Notes: a model not told the origin generated them from the sequence alone. DNA of 64,000 nt from Pseudomonas putida (GCF_016406145.1 NZ_CP066306.1:2852001-2916000), one strand, 5' to 3'. Counted from the stretch's first letter, positions 9,346 through 19,107 are shown. Translations and numbers: made by a program.

Positions 9346-10266
9346 TCAAAGCCTCTTGAGCGCTGGCGTAAGCTCACCGCATACCGACAGCACCCCTCGT
9401 TCTGGCGAGTTGAACATCGACTTGAGGTTGCTTTCGATATTGCGGCAAAAGTCTTCGGTGCGGATGCGGTGCTGGCTGTTGCCGAAAGGCGCCTGAAGGT
9501 CCGTGCCGATGCGCTCCATGGCCAGCAGCATGCAGCCCACGACCGTCGACACCACCGGTGTGAACCAGCCCAGGGAGGGGACGAGGCTCAGCGGCATGAT
9601 GATGCAGAACAGCGTGCCAAACAGCCTTGGGAAATACACATAAGGGTAGGGCAGCGGTGTATTGGCGATACGCTCCATGCCACCTTGCCAGTTTGAAAGG
9701 TCTACCAGCGTCGACTCGATGCGCGCCAGCCTGATGCTGTCCAGCCGGCCTTCGCTGAACTCGCGCGTGATCAGTTCTGCCGAACCGCTAAGAATGTCGT
9801 TGGGCAAATTGCTGGTTCCCGCCAGGCGGGCCCGCTCACTTTCAGTAAGCAACGAGGCCAGCGCTTCAGGGTTCTTGTCGCCGCCCAGGTGCATGCGCAA
9901 AGCATGCAGGTAAGCCACATGCCGCCGCATGAGTTGGGCTTTGACCGGGTTGAGGCCATGGGTATCGTCGATGAGCGTAAGCACTTGCCGGCCCAGGCTG
10001 CGGGAGCTATTGACCATCGACCCCCACAGTGTCCTGGCCTCCCACCAGCGATTGTACGCACTGGAGTTGCGAAAGCTGATGAGCACCACCAGCGCGGAGC
10101 ACAAGAGCGTCAGGGGCATCAGGGGAAGCTCAAAGCCGTAGCCTGTGACCAGCATGGCATCAAGGGTAACGACCACGTCCCACAGCAATAACCAGAGCAG
10201 CGACCAGCCGACGTATGTCACCGTCCTGGCCAGGCATTTCCATTTCATATCCAGTGCATGGGTCAT
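9346..10266 (-). CDS. Bestrophin-family chloride channel
   Basis: A 306-residue membrane protein of the bestrophin/RFP-TM family. Seen are an N-terminal membrane pair, the conserved loop SFRNSSAYNRWWEAR near residue 64, the neck segment IANTPLPYPYVYF near 202, and the calcium-clasp-like segment ERIGTDLQAPFG near 252. Bacterial homologues form pentameric ion channels in the inner membrane. The start has AAGGAG 7 bases upstream. The gene is divergent from the hybrid kinase that begins 170 bp to the right; any functional link is inference only. Confidence 0.88.
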   Translation of the reverse strand: MTHALDMKWKCLARTVTYVGWSLLWLLLWDVVVTLDAMLVTGYGFELPLMPLTLLCSALVVLISFRNSSAYNRWWEARTLWGSMVNSSRSLGRQVLTLIDDTHGLNPVKAQLMRRHVAYLHALRMHLGGDKNPEALASLLTESERARLAGTSNLPNDILSGSAELITREFSEGRLDSIRLARIESTLVDLSNWQGGMERIANTPLPYPYVYFPRLFGTLFCIIMPLSLVPSLGWFTPVVSTVVGCMLLAMERIGTDLQAPFGNSQHRIRTEDFCRNIESNLKSMFNSPERGVLSVCGELTPALKRL

Positions 10267-10435
10267 GGCAGAACTCCTTGTAAGCCCAAAAAGGCGGGGG
10301 AAAGCGCCTTTGCTGGGGACAGGTTAAGGTGCCAGACTTAATCGCAGCTTAATCTTGAGCCTAAGCATGGTGAGCCTTCCGGCGCTTGGCGCAGTTATGC
10401 GACCATGGCCGACAGTTGCCATTAAGAGACAGGTT

Positions 10436-12505
10436 ATGGATCGCGAAAGTCCTGGCATTCACAGCCCTACTGGCGCATCTGCAGCGCAGAGCCAGGAACA
10501 TGCGTTTCCAACCAATACTGCAGAGCGATTGCAGCTGGCGCTCGATGCTGGCGCGATCATCGGCACCTGGTTATGGGATATCCCCAATAATCAGGTCACA
10601 GCCGATGAACGCTTCTCCCGATCCTTCGGGCTGCCCGCCGACAGGTGCATGGCAGGCATCCCGATTGAAGAAGCGTTTGCCTCGATACACCCGCACGATC
10701 GTGAGCGTGTCTGGGCCGACATCCAGCAAGTGATGGGCCGCGGTGGTGCATTCAGGTGCGAATACCGGGTTAGACACGATGATGGCGACTATCGATGGGT
10801 CGAGGCCAATGGCCGTGCACAGCTCGACCCGCAAGGTGTGGCTGTGCGGTTCCCTGGCATACTCATGGATATCGAATCGCGCCGCTCGGCAGAGGCTGAG
10901 CGCGACAGGATGTCGGCCCTGCTGCGAACATTCACGGCAGCAGTGCCAGGGGTTGTCTATGCCAAGGACCTGGCAGGACGCATGCTGGTGGCCAATCATG
11001 GTGCCACGCGACTGATCGGCAAGCCGCCGGAGTTCTACCTGGGAAAGACCGATATCGAGTTCCTGGAGGACAAAGCCCAGGCTCGCCAGGTGATGGAAAC
11101 AGATCAGCGCATCATGCACGGTGGTGTGGCCGAGCAGATCGAGGAGCGGGTCGACATGCCCGATGGCTCGGCGACTTACTGGCTTTCCATCAAGGCCCCG
11201 CTGTTGAGCGACACCGGAGAAGTCATGGGGCTGATCGGGTCCTCCATCGATGTAACGGCCCGCAAAACTGCGGAATCCAAGTTGCTTGAGCTTAACCGCA
11301 CGCTGGAAGCTCGCATTGAGCAAGCCGTTGCCGAGCGTGAAGCGGCTCAGGCGGCGCTTCGTCAGTCACAGAAAATGGAAGCGGTCGGCCAGCTGACCGG
11401 GGGGATTGCCCACGACTTCAACAACCTGCTGGCGGGTATCACCGGCAGCCTGGACTTGATCAGGCTGCGCCTGAAGCAGGGGCATGTCGCGGACGTGGAG
11501 CGGTACTTGTCGGTGGCGCAGGGGGCGGCGCAGCGCGCTGCCTCGCTCACGCACAGGTTGCTGGCCTTCTCTCGTCGCCAGACGTTGCTGCCTGAGCATA
11601 CTGACGTGAACACCTTGATCAGCGACATGGAAGAGCTGATTCGTCGGACGGTCGGCCCTTCGATCAACCTGCGGGTGCAGCTCGATGCGAAGGCCAGCAC
11701 GTGCTTGGTCGATCCGGCGCAGGTCGAAAATGCGCTGCTCAATTTATGTATCAATAGCCGTGACGCCGGCGGCGCTGAGATATCTGTCAGTACGTTCAAC
11801 CAGGCGCTGCAGCCAGGGCCGGGCCTGGATCCGGAGCTGCCCCCCGGAACGTATTTGACGGTTTGCGTGGCTGACAATGGCATCGGGATGAATGCCGAAA
11901 CACTTAGCCGCGTATTCGAGCCCTTTTTCACGACAAAGCCGGTTGGCGCAGGCACCGGGCTGGGCTTGTCGATGATCTACGGGTTCGCCAAACAGTCAGG
12001 GGGGCAGGTGAAGATAGAATCGCAGGAGGGCGCAGGCACCCGCGTATACCTTCAGTTGCCCAGCCAAGCCGCCCGAGTTGACCGAGATGAGCCTTTGCGC
12101 ACTCCGGTCAAGGCACCACCTGCGCTTTCCGGTGCGACGGTATTGGTGGTCGACGATGAGCCCTCGGTACGGATGTTTGTAAGCGAAACCCTGGGCAGCT
12201 GTGGTTACGTGGTGATTGAAGCTGCTGACAGCCTGGCGGGCCTGCAACTGCTGCGCTCGGATACCCGCATCGATCTGTTGGTGACGGATATAGGCCTGCC
12301 AGGTGGGATTGACGGCCGGCAGATGACGAAGACGGCGCGCCTTTGTAGGCCTGGGTTGCCGGTGTTGTTCATGACCGGGTATGCGCAGCCGCACGTCCTG
12401 GACGAGGCCCCGATGGAAGCGCATACGGCAGTGCTTACCAAACCGTTTTCACTTGAAGCGCTGACCCTGAACGTCAATGCGCTGCTTAGACACTCAAGCC
12501 GATAA
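10436..12505 (+). CDS. PAS-PAS hybrid sensor histidine kinase with receiver
   Basis: A 689-residue soluble hybrid kinase. Two PAS domains occupy about residues 30-155 and 165-285, followed by a coiled coil (290-320). Then come HisKA with the acceptor His326 (GGIAHDFNNLL), an HATPase_c domain (ADNGIGM, TGLGLSMIYG) and a receiver with VVDDE and phospho-acceptor Asp618 (LLVTDIGLPGG). There is no transmembrane segment, so it senses an intracellular cue. The start is chosen at MDRESPG; in-frame codons upstream to 10355 give atypical sequence, and the SD here (AGACAGG) is weak. No response-regulator output gene is adjacent. Confidence 0.88.
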   Translation: MDRESPGIHSPTGASAAQSQEHAFPTNTAERLQLALDAGAIIGTWLWDIPNNQVTADERFSRSFGLPADRCMAGIPIEEAFASIHPHDRERVWADIQQVMGRGGAFRCEYRVRHDDGDYRWVEANGRAQLDPQGVAVRFPGILMDIESRRSAEAERDRMSALLRTFTAAVPGVVYAKDLAGRMLVANHGATRLIGKPPEFYLGKTDIEFLEDKAQARQVMETDQRIMHGGVAEQIEERVDMPDGSATYWLSIKAPLLSDTGEVMGLIGSSIDVTARKTAESKLLELNRTLEARIEQAVAEREAAQAALRQSQKMEAVGQLTGGIAHDFNNLLAGITGSLDLIRLRLKQGHVADVERYLSVAQGAAQRAASLTHRLLAFSRRQTLLPEHTDVNTLISDMEELIRRTVGPSINLRVQLDAKASTCLVDPAQVENALLNLCINSRDAGGAEISVSTFNQALQPGPGLDPELPPGTYLTVCVADNGIGMNAETLSRVFEPFFTTKPVGAGTGLGLSMIYGFAKQSGGQVKIESQEGAGTRVYLQLPSQAARVDRDEPLRTPVKAPPALSGATVLVVDDEPSVRMFVSETLGSCGYVVIEAADSLAGLQLLRSDTRIDLLVTDIGLPGGIDGRQMTKTARLCRPGLPVLFMTGYAQPHVLDEAPMEAHTAVLTKPFSLEALTLNVNALLRHSSR

Positions 12506-12536
12506 CTGTTGGACGATGCTATTGCAAGGCCGCTGA

Positions 12537-13091
12537 TCAGCGCTCGACAGGGCAAGTGCTGTTCGTCGACGAAGCAGCCTGGCTGATCAGTGCCACCAGG
12601 CGCTTGACGTTGGCTTGCTGGGCGATCACCACGTCATCAATGCTGCTGCCGGCCGCCGTCTGCAGGGTGCTGCGGCAGCTCAGCTGGGTATTGGCGTCTC
12701 GTGCTCGCAAGCGCCATCGTGCGTCCAGCAGGGCATACTGCCCGGGCACCGAATCAAAGCGTTGCACATCCACCCGCAGTGACAGCTTTCGCGCAGGACG
12801 TGTATTGCTCAGCTGGTCGACCAGGGCGCTGCGCAACTCATCCACCAGGGTAGCGCCCCACCATTGGGTTTCCAGAATGGCCAGGCTGCTGTCGCCTTGA
12901 CGGATGACCAGTTGGGGCCGGTCAACCTGCGGCGGTACGTTGACACCTTCGATGAGGATCTCGTCCGGGGCCGTGTGAAAGGAGGGTGCCGGCTGTGCCG
13001 GCGTCAGGGTATGGAACTGGATAGGGTCACTGCGGCAGGCGCCCAATGCCATCAGCGCGATCAGCAGGGTAATCCTTGGCAACGGGGTCAT
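12537..13091 (-). CDS. pqiC: PqiC-family outer-membrane lipoprotein
   Basis: A 184-residue lipoprotein: a hydrophobic signal with lipobox LMALGAC and Cys19 as the lipidated residue, followed by an ABC-transport-auxiliary/PqiC domain. In E. coli PqiC anchors the PqiB tunnel to the outer membrane. The start is the ATG preceded by ACAGGAG (spacer 7). An ATG 21 bases upstream overlaps the pqiB stop but lacks its own SD. It is the last gene of the pqiAABC operon. Confidence 0.85.
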   Translation of the reverse strand: MTPLPRITLLIALMALGACRSDPIQFHTLTPAQPAPSFHTAPDEILIEGVNVPPQVDRPQLVIRQGDSSLAILETQWWGATLVDELRSALVDQLSNTRPARKLSLRVDVQRFDSVPGQYALLDARWRLRARDANTQLSCRSTLQTAAGSSIDDVVIAQQANVKRLVALISQAASSTNSTCPVER

Positions 13092-13108
13092 GCTCAACTC
13101 TCCTGTGG

Positions 13109-14764
13109 TCATTTGCGTGGCGGCCCTTGCAGGTCCATTGGCGCGGCGTTGTCGGGGCGGCCACGGATCAGCGACTCGGGGTTACGGCCCAGGTAGTCGG
13201 CAAGTTCGCGCAGCGAGCGCGACATGCGGCCGAGCTCGTCGAGGGTTTGCGTCAGTTGCTCCCGTTGCGGCGAATCTTCTGCCAGGGTCGAGTTGGCCGA
13301 TTTGAGGGTAGTGCTGACTTCGGCCAAGGTGCTCTGTACCCCCGGCAATGTCTTGCCATTGAACTGTGTCAGGCTCTTGCGCAGCTCGACCAGGTTGGCG
13401 TCCAGGTTGCTGGCGATACGTTCCAGTGGCAGCCGGTTGACCTTGTCGACCATGGTCTGCAACTGCTCCTGCAGCAGCTCCAGGCTGCCTGGAACGGTAG
13501 GGATCATCACTGGTCGGGCAGTCGGGTCGAACGCCACTTTCTCAGCTTTGGGGAAGAAGTCCAGGGCAATGTACAGCTGGCCCGTTAGCAGGTTGCCACT
13601 GCGTGCCTGGGCTCGCAGACCGTTGTCGATGAACGTCCCCATCAGTTTGGCCGCGGACGCTTCGTCATTGGGATCGTGCTGCAGGGCCTTGAGCATCTTC
13701 TCGTGCGCCCGGCCCAGGCGCTGGGGGTAGATCACGATGCCGACATTGACCGGGAAACTGCGCTGTTTCTCATCGAAGTCCAGGTTGACCGACACGACAC
13801 GGCCAATCTCCACGCCCAGAAACTCCACAGGCGCATCCACTTTCAGGCCGCGCATCGCCTGGTCGAAACGCAGTGCCAGGTACTGCGCCTTGCCGGCAGG
13901 CGGTGCCAGCGCACTGTTCTGGTCGGCGAACAGCTCGAAGCGCTGGTCTTCGCTGGCGACGGTGTCGTTGGGGTTGAAGTCCGGTGCACGGAAGGCGATG
14001 CCGCCGACCAGAATGGAAGACAGCGATTCGGTCTTGAGCGCGAAGCCATTGGCGCCGACCTCTACGTCAATGCCACTTGCGTTCCAGAAGCGGGTGTTGG
14101 CAGTCACGAAGGCATCGTTGGGCGCGTGGACGAAGACCTCTACATCAACCCCTTTGCCATCCTTGTCCAGGGCGTAGGCGACCACCTGGCCGACCGGGAT
14201 CTTGCGGAAATACACCGGGGAGCCGATGTCCAGCGAGCCCAGGTCCTGTGTGTGCAGGGTGAAATGCTTGCCGGGCTCGCCGTAGGTGATGGGCGGGGGA
14301 TTTTCAAGGCCGGTAAAGTGCTTTACACGGCTGTTCGACTGGCCGATATCGGCACCGATATAGTCGCCTGAGAGCAAGGTGTCTATGCCCGACACGCCAC
14401 CTGCACCGATGCGTGGGCGGACCACCCAGAACTTGGAGTCCTCACGGGTGAAGCCCTCAGCCTCTTTATCGAGCTTGACGGTAGCATTGACGTTCTTCTG
14501 GTCACTGCTCAGGGCCACCTCGGTAACCTGGCCAATCACAACGTTGCGGTAGCGTACTTCGGTCTTGTTGGCCGCAAGCCCTGCGCCAGTCTTGAAGGTA
14601 AGGGTGATGGTCGGCCCTTCCTGCATGAGGTTATGCACCACCAGCGAGAGGCCGACCAGAACCGCCACGATTGGCACAACCCACACCAAAGAGAAGCTCA
14701 AACGCCGGGTCATGACGGGGGCCGGGCCTGGAACGGATGGGCTGTCATTGCTGGATGGGTTCAT
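13109..14764 (-). CDS. pqiB: MCE-domain intermembrane transport protein PqiB
   Basis: A 551-residue protein with one N-terminal membrane anchor (VWVVPIVAVLVGLSLVV, about 28-45), then three MCE repeats (about 50-140, 160-225, 290-385) and a long C-terminal coiled-coil region (about 430-530). This matches E. coli PqiB, a periplasm-spanning lipid tunnel. The start has AAGGAG 7 bases upstream, within the end of the preceding pqiA-like gene (20-bp overlap), which indicates translational coupling. The tail is Pro/Arg-rich. Confidence 0.92.
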   Translation of the reverse strand: MNPSSNDSPSVPGPAPVMTRRLSFSLVWVVPIVAVLVGLSLVVHNLMQEGPTITLTFKTGAGLAANKTEVRYRNVVIGQVTEVALSSDQKNVNATVKLDKEAEGFTREDSKFWVVRPRIGAGGVSGIDTLLSGDYIGADIGQSNSRVKHFTGLENPPPITYGEPGKHFTLHTQDLGSLDIGSPVYFRKIPVGQVVAYALDKDGKGVDVEVFVHAPNDAFVTANTRFWNASGIDVEVGANGFALKTESLSSILVGGIAFRAPDFNPNDTVASEDQRFELFADQNSALAPPAGKAQYLALRFDQAMRGLKVDAPVEFLGVEIGRVVSVNLDFDEKQRSFPVNVGIVIYPQRLGRAHEKMLKALQHDPNDEASAAKLMGTFIDNGLRAQARSGNLLTGQLYIALDFFPKAEKVAFDPTARPVMIPTVPGSLELLQEQLQTMVDKVNRLPLERIASNLDANLVELRKSLTQFNGKTLPGVQSTLAEVSTTLKSANSTLAEDSPQREQLTQTLDELGRMSRSLRELADYLGRNPESLIRGRPDNAAPMDLQGPPRK

Positions 14765-15389
14765 CCATGAGCTCCTTGTCAGGTGGCGTGTCCCAGATCA
14801 GGCGGGGGTCGAAACTCATCGCTGAAAGCATGGTGAACACCACCACCAGGCCAAAGAACAGAATGCCTGGGCGCGGCTCGATGTCGCCCAAGGCTTGGAA
14901 CTTCACCAGCGCCGCAACCAGAGCGACTACCAGCACATCGAGCATCGACCAATAGCCGATCAGTTCAACGAAGCGGAAGAGCTTCGAGCGCTGCTGTTGC
15001 GCCCAGGTGCTGCCACGCTGGACTGTAATCAACAGCATCGTCAATGCCATGAACTTCACACCTGGCACGGCGATGCTGGCGATGAAGATGATCAGCGCGA
15101 TGTCCCACGCGCCGTGCCCCCAGAACTCGATTACACCACTCATGATGGTGCTGTCGGCGCCGCTGCCAAGCATTGTGGTGTTCATCACCGGCAGCACGTT
15201 GGCCGGTATGTAGAAGGCCAGCGCAGCAAACAGGTAGGCCCAGGTGCGGCCCAGGGAGTTGGTCTTGCGCCGATGCAACGGGGCATCGCAGCGTGGGCAC
15301 TGATGCGGTTCGTCGCGCATGTCGCAGGCCAGCCCGCAACTGTGGCAAAGGCACAGGTTGAGCTCGGTAGCGGTTGGCGGCCGGTTCAT
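14745..15389 (-). CDS. pqiA: PqiA-type membrane protein, second half-module
   Basis: A 214-residue protein with an N-terminal zinc-ribbon (CHSCGLAC ... CPRC within the first 40 residues), followed by four membrane segments with the PqiA-module motif FYIPANVLPVM. In E. coli one PqiA polypeptide holds two such modules; here they are two genes, this one corresponding to the second. It starts with an ATGA overlap with the upstream pqiA-like gene, so the two are coupled. It works with PqiB and PqiC in envelope lipid transport. Confidence 0.88.
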   Translation of the reverse strand: MNRPPTATELNLCLCHSCGLACDMRDEPHQCPRCDAPLHRRKTNSLGRTWAYLFAALAFYIPANVLPVMNTTMLGSGADSTIMSGVIEFWGHGAWDIALIIFIASIAVPGVKFMALTMLLITVQRGSTWAQQQRSKLFRFVELIGYWSMLDVLVVALVAALVKFQALGDIEPRPGILFFGLVVVFTMLSAMSFDPRLIWDTPPDKELMDEPIQQ

Positions 15390-15985
15390 GGCACGTCCCA
15401 CAGGTCGCGAATGTCACGCCCGGCAATGCGGATCATCAGCAGGCTCAGTGCGGCCAGTGCTAGCAGGCCGATACCCGGTAGCACATCAAGCATGCCGGCG
15501 AGCTTGAACACGGCCACCATCGCGCCCAGCAGGCATACTTCGAGCATGCTCCATGGGCGCAGCGTTTCCAGCCAGCGCATGCACAGTTTGAAGGCCGGTG
15601 AGCGGCGGGCGGTGAGGGCGTAACCCAGGACCCAGATGAGCAAAAGCAGTTGGAAAGCCGGGGCGATGATGATCGAGATGGCTGCGACCATCGCCATGAA
15701 GGTGATCGGCCCCTGGCTCAGTGCCAATACCGAATCCCACAACGTGGCGCTGTTCTTCAGCCCCTTCAGGCTGATGCTCATCACTGGGTAGAAGTTGGCG
15801 AACAGCCAAAGCACTGCCGCCGTGAGCGTGAGCGCCAGGCGTTGCTCCACTGTCAGGCCGTTGTGCCGCTGCAGCACACCGCCACAGCGTGAACATAAGG
15901 TCTTCTGATGCTTGGCGAGCAACGCTTTCTCATACACACAGTCGCAGTGCTCGCAGATGATCAATTGCTCTGGTGGGGGCATCAT
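15386..15985 (-). CDS. pqiA: PqiA-type membrane protein, first half-module
   Basis: A 199-residue protein with an N-terminal four-cysteine ribbon (CEHCDCVY ... CSRCGG, residues 11-35) and four membrane segments carrying the module motif LFANFYPVMSISL. It is the first gene of the pqiAABC operon and overlaps the next by four bases. No strong SD precedes the tandem ATG codons. The 227-bp gap to the rightward lipoprotein gene would contain both promoters. Confidence 0.87.
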   Translation of the reverse strand: MMPPPEQLIICEHCDCVYEKALLAKHQKTLCSRCGGVLQRHNGLTVEQRLALTLTAAVLWLFANFYPVMSISLKGLKNSATLWDSVLALSQGPITFMAMVAAISIIIAPAFQLLLLIWVLGYALTARRSPAFKLCMRWLETLRPWSMLEVCLLGAMVAVFKLAGMLDVLPGIGLLALAALSLLMIRIAGRDIRDLWDVP

Positions 15986-16212
15986 GACGCTCTGGTCAAC
16001 TGGAAGTCAGGCCTTTGTGAATATAGAAGCGCTCCGCTATTAGGCAAATGCCCAGCGAACAATCGGTAAATCTGTCGGCCAGTTCATTCAGCTAGGTCTA
16101 TAACTACCCTTGCTAGATTGCACTGCATCAGTGGTAGGAAGTGGCCACTGCCACGTTACATTTTCATGTCTGTCACAGCTTGCGCTCGCGCGGCGATACA
16201 GGAGTTTAGAGA

Positions 16213-16890
16213 ATGAGATTAGCGTTTTTGGCAAGTACGCTGTGTATCGCTTCGCTTACGCTTGTGGGGTGTTCCAGCAACTTGACCCAGCCGGATGAAT
16301 ATTCCGGTTTTCTCAAGGACTACAGTCGCTTGAAGGAAGCGGAATCACCTACAGGCGCACCGGTGATGCGCTGGATCGATCCCCAGCTTGATATCAACAA
16401 GTACACCTCGTTCTATGTGGAACCTAGCCAGCTGTACCCCAAGCCGCAACCGACCGAAAAAATCCCACAGAGTACGCTGCAAGGCATCACCAACTACTAC
16501 GACACGGCGCTTAAACGTGAACTGGGCAAATCATTGCCGCTGGCCACTTCACCTGGTCCGGGGACCATTGTCGTCCGGCCGGCCATCACCGGGGTAAGCA
16601 GCAAGACCAAGGGTTTGCGGCCTTACGAAGTGATTCCGATCGCCCTCGTGGCGGCGGGGGTCAGCGCCGCTACCGGTATTCGCGACCAGGATACGACCAT
16701 TGCCACGGAGGTGGCGTTCATTGACGCGCAGACCAACAAGGTCATCGCTCAAGGGGTGCGCAAGGGGGCTGGGCAGCAACTGGACAACAGCAGCCAGGTC
16801 ATGCAGGCCTCGGATGCCAAGAAAGTGCTGGACAGCTGGGCATCCGACGTCCATCAGTACTATATGCAGATGAAGGCCAAGGCCAAATAA
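16213..16890 (+). CDS. DUF3313-family lipoprotein
   Basis: A 225-residue exported lipoprotein: signal peptide with lipobox LTLVGC (Cys20), then a DUF3313-like domain with the pattern DINKYTSFYVEPSQLYP and a central Gly/Ala-rich segment (IALVAAGVSAATGI). Homologues are outer-membrane lipoproteins of unknown function. The SD AGGAG lies about 8 bases before the ATG. It is divergent from the pqi operon; a role in the envelope is inferred only. Confidence 0.8.
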   Translation: MRLAFLASTLCIASLTLVGCSSNLTQPDEYSGFLKDYSRLKEAESPTGAPVMRWIDPQLDINKYTSFYVEPSQLYPKPQPTEKIPQSTLQGITNYYDTALKRELGKSLPLATSPGPGTIVVRPAITGVSSKTKGLRPYEVIPIALVAAGVSAATGIRDQDTTIATEVAFIDAQTNKVIAQGVRKGAGQQLDNSSQVMQASDAKKVLDSWASDVHQYYMQMKAKAK

Positions 16891-17015
16891 CCCGCTGCCT
16901 GCAACCTACAGGCTTGCACTGACACCGTCAGACGATGGCAGTACAGGCCTTGGGCTTGCCCGTGCGAATGTCGGGCTTGGCGCAGGGGCGTTGAGCCAAT
17001 TTCGAGGCATTTATC

Positions 17016-17438
17016 ATGCGCAGGCTGCCATTGCTGCTCATCATCACTGCAAGTGCTGGTTGTCAGGCACCCATGCCAGCGGCCAGCCCGCAGATGGCCT
17101 GGGTCGATTTTTCGATGCCCTTCCCCAATGACAGGGTGCTGATGGCTGAGCGCCTGGATAACCAGCGCCTGCGCGACGGCCGCTTTTTTCAGGTGAGCCC
17201 CGGCAGCCATGAGCTGATGGTCAGGTTCGACTATGAAGCGAACGGCGGTGGGGGCATGAGCATGATGGGGGGCACCACCGTACGCCAATGCTACCTGACC
17301 ATCCATTATGCGGATTTCGAAGCAGGCCAGCGTTATGTGCTCGAGGCGCGGTCCATGGCGTTGACGCCTGAGGCGCGGCTGTACAATGCCCAGGGGCAGG
17401 TCGTGGCGCAGGTCAGCGAGTTCTATTGCCTGATGTGA
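17016..17438 (+). CDS. Small lipoprotein, PA0061/PA0062-like
   Basis: A 140-residue predicted lipoprotein with a short signal and lipobox ITASAGC (Cys16), followed by a beta-rich domain with a Gly/Met-rich loop (GGGGMSMMGG) and two further cysteines (RQCYL, EFYCLM) that could form a disulfide. It resembles small Pseudomonas lipoproteins annotated as PA0061/PA0062 family; the function is unknown. No clear SD precedes the ATG. It lies 94 bp upstream of the kinase-like gene on the same strand. Confidence 0.68.
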   Translation: MRRLPLLLIITASAGCQAPMPAASPQMAWVDFSMPFPNDRVLMAERLDNQRLRDGRFFQVSPGSHELMVRFDYEANGGGGMSMMGGTTVRQCYLTIHYADFEAGQRYVLEARSMALTPEARLYNAQGQVVAQVSEFYCLM

Positions 17439-17531
17439 GGGGCCTGCACGCTGTAGACTGTTCATCGATGTCTTTCATGAAGGATCCAGGATGTACCGTG
17501 CAAAACCCGCCTCCCGATCGTTGTTTGCAGC

Positions 17532-18149
17532 ATGAGCCGTTCGCTTTTCGTTTCCATGGACGGGCCCAAGGGCACCGGCAAAACCACACTGTTGGAGGCT
17601 GTTACCCAGGCACTGCGTGCTGACGGCCTGAAAGTCATCCGTATTTGTGAGCGCAAGAGCGATCCCTTCAGGGCGCAAACCATGGCCCTGGTCAACCAGT
17701 TCGTCAGAAGCCCCAGCCCGGACCTTGAGCTGGCGGTTTGTGAGCGCTTTGCCCAGAGCCGTGCCTGGATATCCCAGCAGGTGCTGCCCAGACAACCGCC
17801 GGGCAGCATCATCCTGATCGACCGCTGGTACCCGTCGGAAGCCGCGTTTCGCCGGCTGATCCCGTTCCCTGAGATCTTGCGCCTGAACATCGCCAGTAAT
17901 GTGCGTGTACCCGACCTGAGTGTGGGGGTCGTCACCGCCCCGGATATTTCATGGGCGAGGGCGACGGCACGCACGCGCGGGTTGAGCAGCACGGTGATGC
18001 ACAGGTTCGAAGAGCATGTGGCCTGTACCCAGGCCTTCGAGCGAGCCGTCGCAGAGAACGGCTGGCTGTTGTGCCGCAATGAAGGGACGATCGAAGACGC
18101 TACGCTGCAGGTGGTTTCAGCGATTCAAGGCGTGCTTCGATGCCCTTAG
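17532..18149 (+). CDS. Thymidylate-kinase-like P-loop protein
   Basis: A 205-residue P-loop kinase with Walker A GPKGTGKTT at residues 11-19 and a DRWYPSEAAFRR motif near residue 97, in the place of the DRY/S-A-Y-Q region of dTMP kinase. It lacks a clear TMK LID motif, and the C-terminal half diverges from housekeeping Tmk. I therefore read it as a dTMP kinase-like paralogue rather than the essential enzyme, which in Pseudomonas sits beside holB. The substrate is uncertain. It follows the lipoprotein gene without an obvious SD. Confidence 0.68.
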   Translation: MSRSLFVSMDGPKGTGKTTLLEAVTQALRADGLKVIRICERKSDPFRAQTMALVNQFVRSPSPDLELAVCERFAQSRAWISQQVLPRQPPGSIILIDRWYPSEAAFRRLIPFPEILRLNIASNVRVPDLSVGVVTAPDISWARATARTRGLSSTVMHRFEEHVACTQAFERAVAENGWLLCRNEGTIEDATLQVVSAIQGVLRCP

Positions 18150-18162
18150 AGCGTGCCTGCTT

Positions 18163-19107
18163 TCAGGCGTCCAGCACCAGGCGCGCACTGCGCGACGCCG
18201 AGACGCACGGCGTGATCCATTCGCCGCTGCTGCGTTGAACTTCTGTCAGGCACTCGTCACGGTGCTCTGGCTCGCCCTCGATAACCCGGCACATGCACGC
18301 ACCGCAAATGCCCATCCCGCACGAGATGGGCAGGTCCACCCCGACCCGCGCAGCGGCCTGCAGCAGGCTTTCGCCGGCTTGCACCTGGACCTCACGCCCG
18401 CTGCGCTGCAACACCAGTGTGCAGCTGGAGTCGGCCTGGGCTGCAGGTTCGGCAGGCTTGAAGTGCTCGCGGTACAAGGCCGACGCTGGCCAGCCATGGG
18501 CGAAAGCGGCCTGCTCCACACTGTCCATGAACCCTGCGGGCCCACAGCAATACAGGCTGGCTTGGGGCTGCCAAACGGGCAAAAGCCCGCTCAAGGCTTG
18601 CTTGACCTGCGCGGCGCGCAAGCCGCTGAACACTTCGATCGGCAGGTTCTGGCGCTGGATCAGCGGCAGCTGTCGCGCGTCCTTGGTGAAATACAGCAGG
18701 CGCACCGCGCGCCCTTGCGCCAGGCATTGGCGGTACATCGGCAGCAGGGGCGTGATGCCGATCCCGGCCGCCAGCAATGTCACTGGGCCCGCCCCCGGTT
18801 GCAGGGCAAACAGGTTGCGCGGGGTGCCGACCTCGATCCGTGCGCCCAGACGCAGGTGCTCGTGCAACCACTGTGAACCGCCGCGCGAGGCAGGCTCACG
18901 CTTGATGCCCAGGTACAGATGGCCCTCTTCGGGCAGGCTGACCACGGAGTATTGGCGGACCAGGCCGTTGCCCAGGCGCAGGTCGACATGGGCGCCGGCC
19001 GCCCAGCTCAGCGGCAGCGGTGCGCCGCCCGGAGTGCCGAGTTCGACACCCAGCACGTCGTCAGCTTCCAGGCGCAAGGCGCGTACCTGCAACGAGGTCC
19101 AGCTCAT
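18163..19107 (-). CDS. Rieske-oxygenase reductase, phthalate-dioxygenase-reductase type
   Basis: A 314-residue three-domain reductase: an FMN-binding beta-barrel (about 1-100, with RQYSVVSLP), an NAD-binding domain (about 105-215, with LLAAGIGITPLLPM), and a C-terminal plant-type [2Fe-2S] domain whose ligands are visible in SCGMGICGACMC plus a later Cys. It would pass electrons from NADH to the Rieske oxygenase encoded by the same operon. It starts within the stop codon of the deaminase gene (ATGA overlap) and is the last gene of the leftward operon. Confidence 0.92.
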   Translation of the reverse strand: MSWTSLQVRALRLEADDVLGVELGTPGGAPLPLSWAAGAHVDLRLGNGLVRQYSVVSLPEEGHLYLGIKREPASRGGSQWLHEHLRLGARIEVGTPRNLFALQPGAGPVTLLAAGIGITPLLPMYRQCLAQGRAVRLLYFTKDARQLPLIQRQNLPIEVFSGLRAAQVKQALSGLLPVWQPQASLYCCGPAGFMDSVEQAAFAHGWPASALYREHFKPAEPAAQADSSCTLVLQRSGREVQVQAGESLLQAAARVGVDLPISCGMGICGACMCRVIEGEPEHRDECLTEVQRSSGEWITPCVSASRSARLVLDA

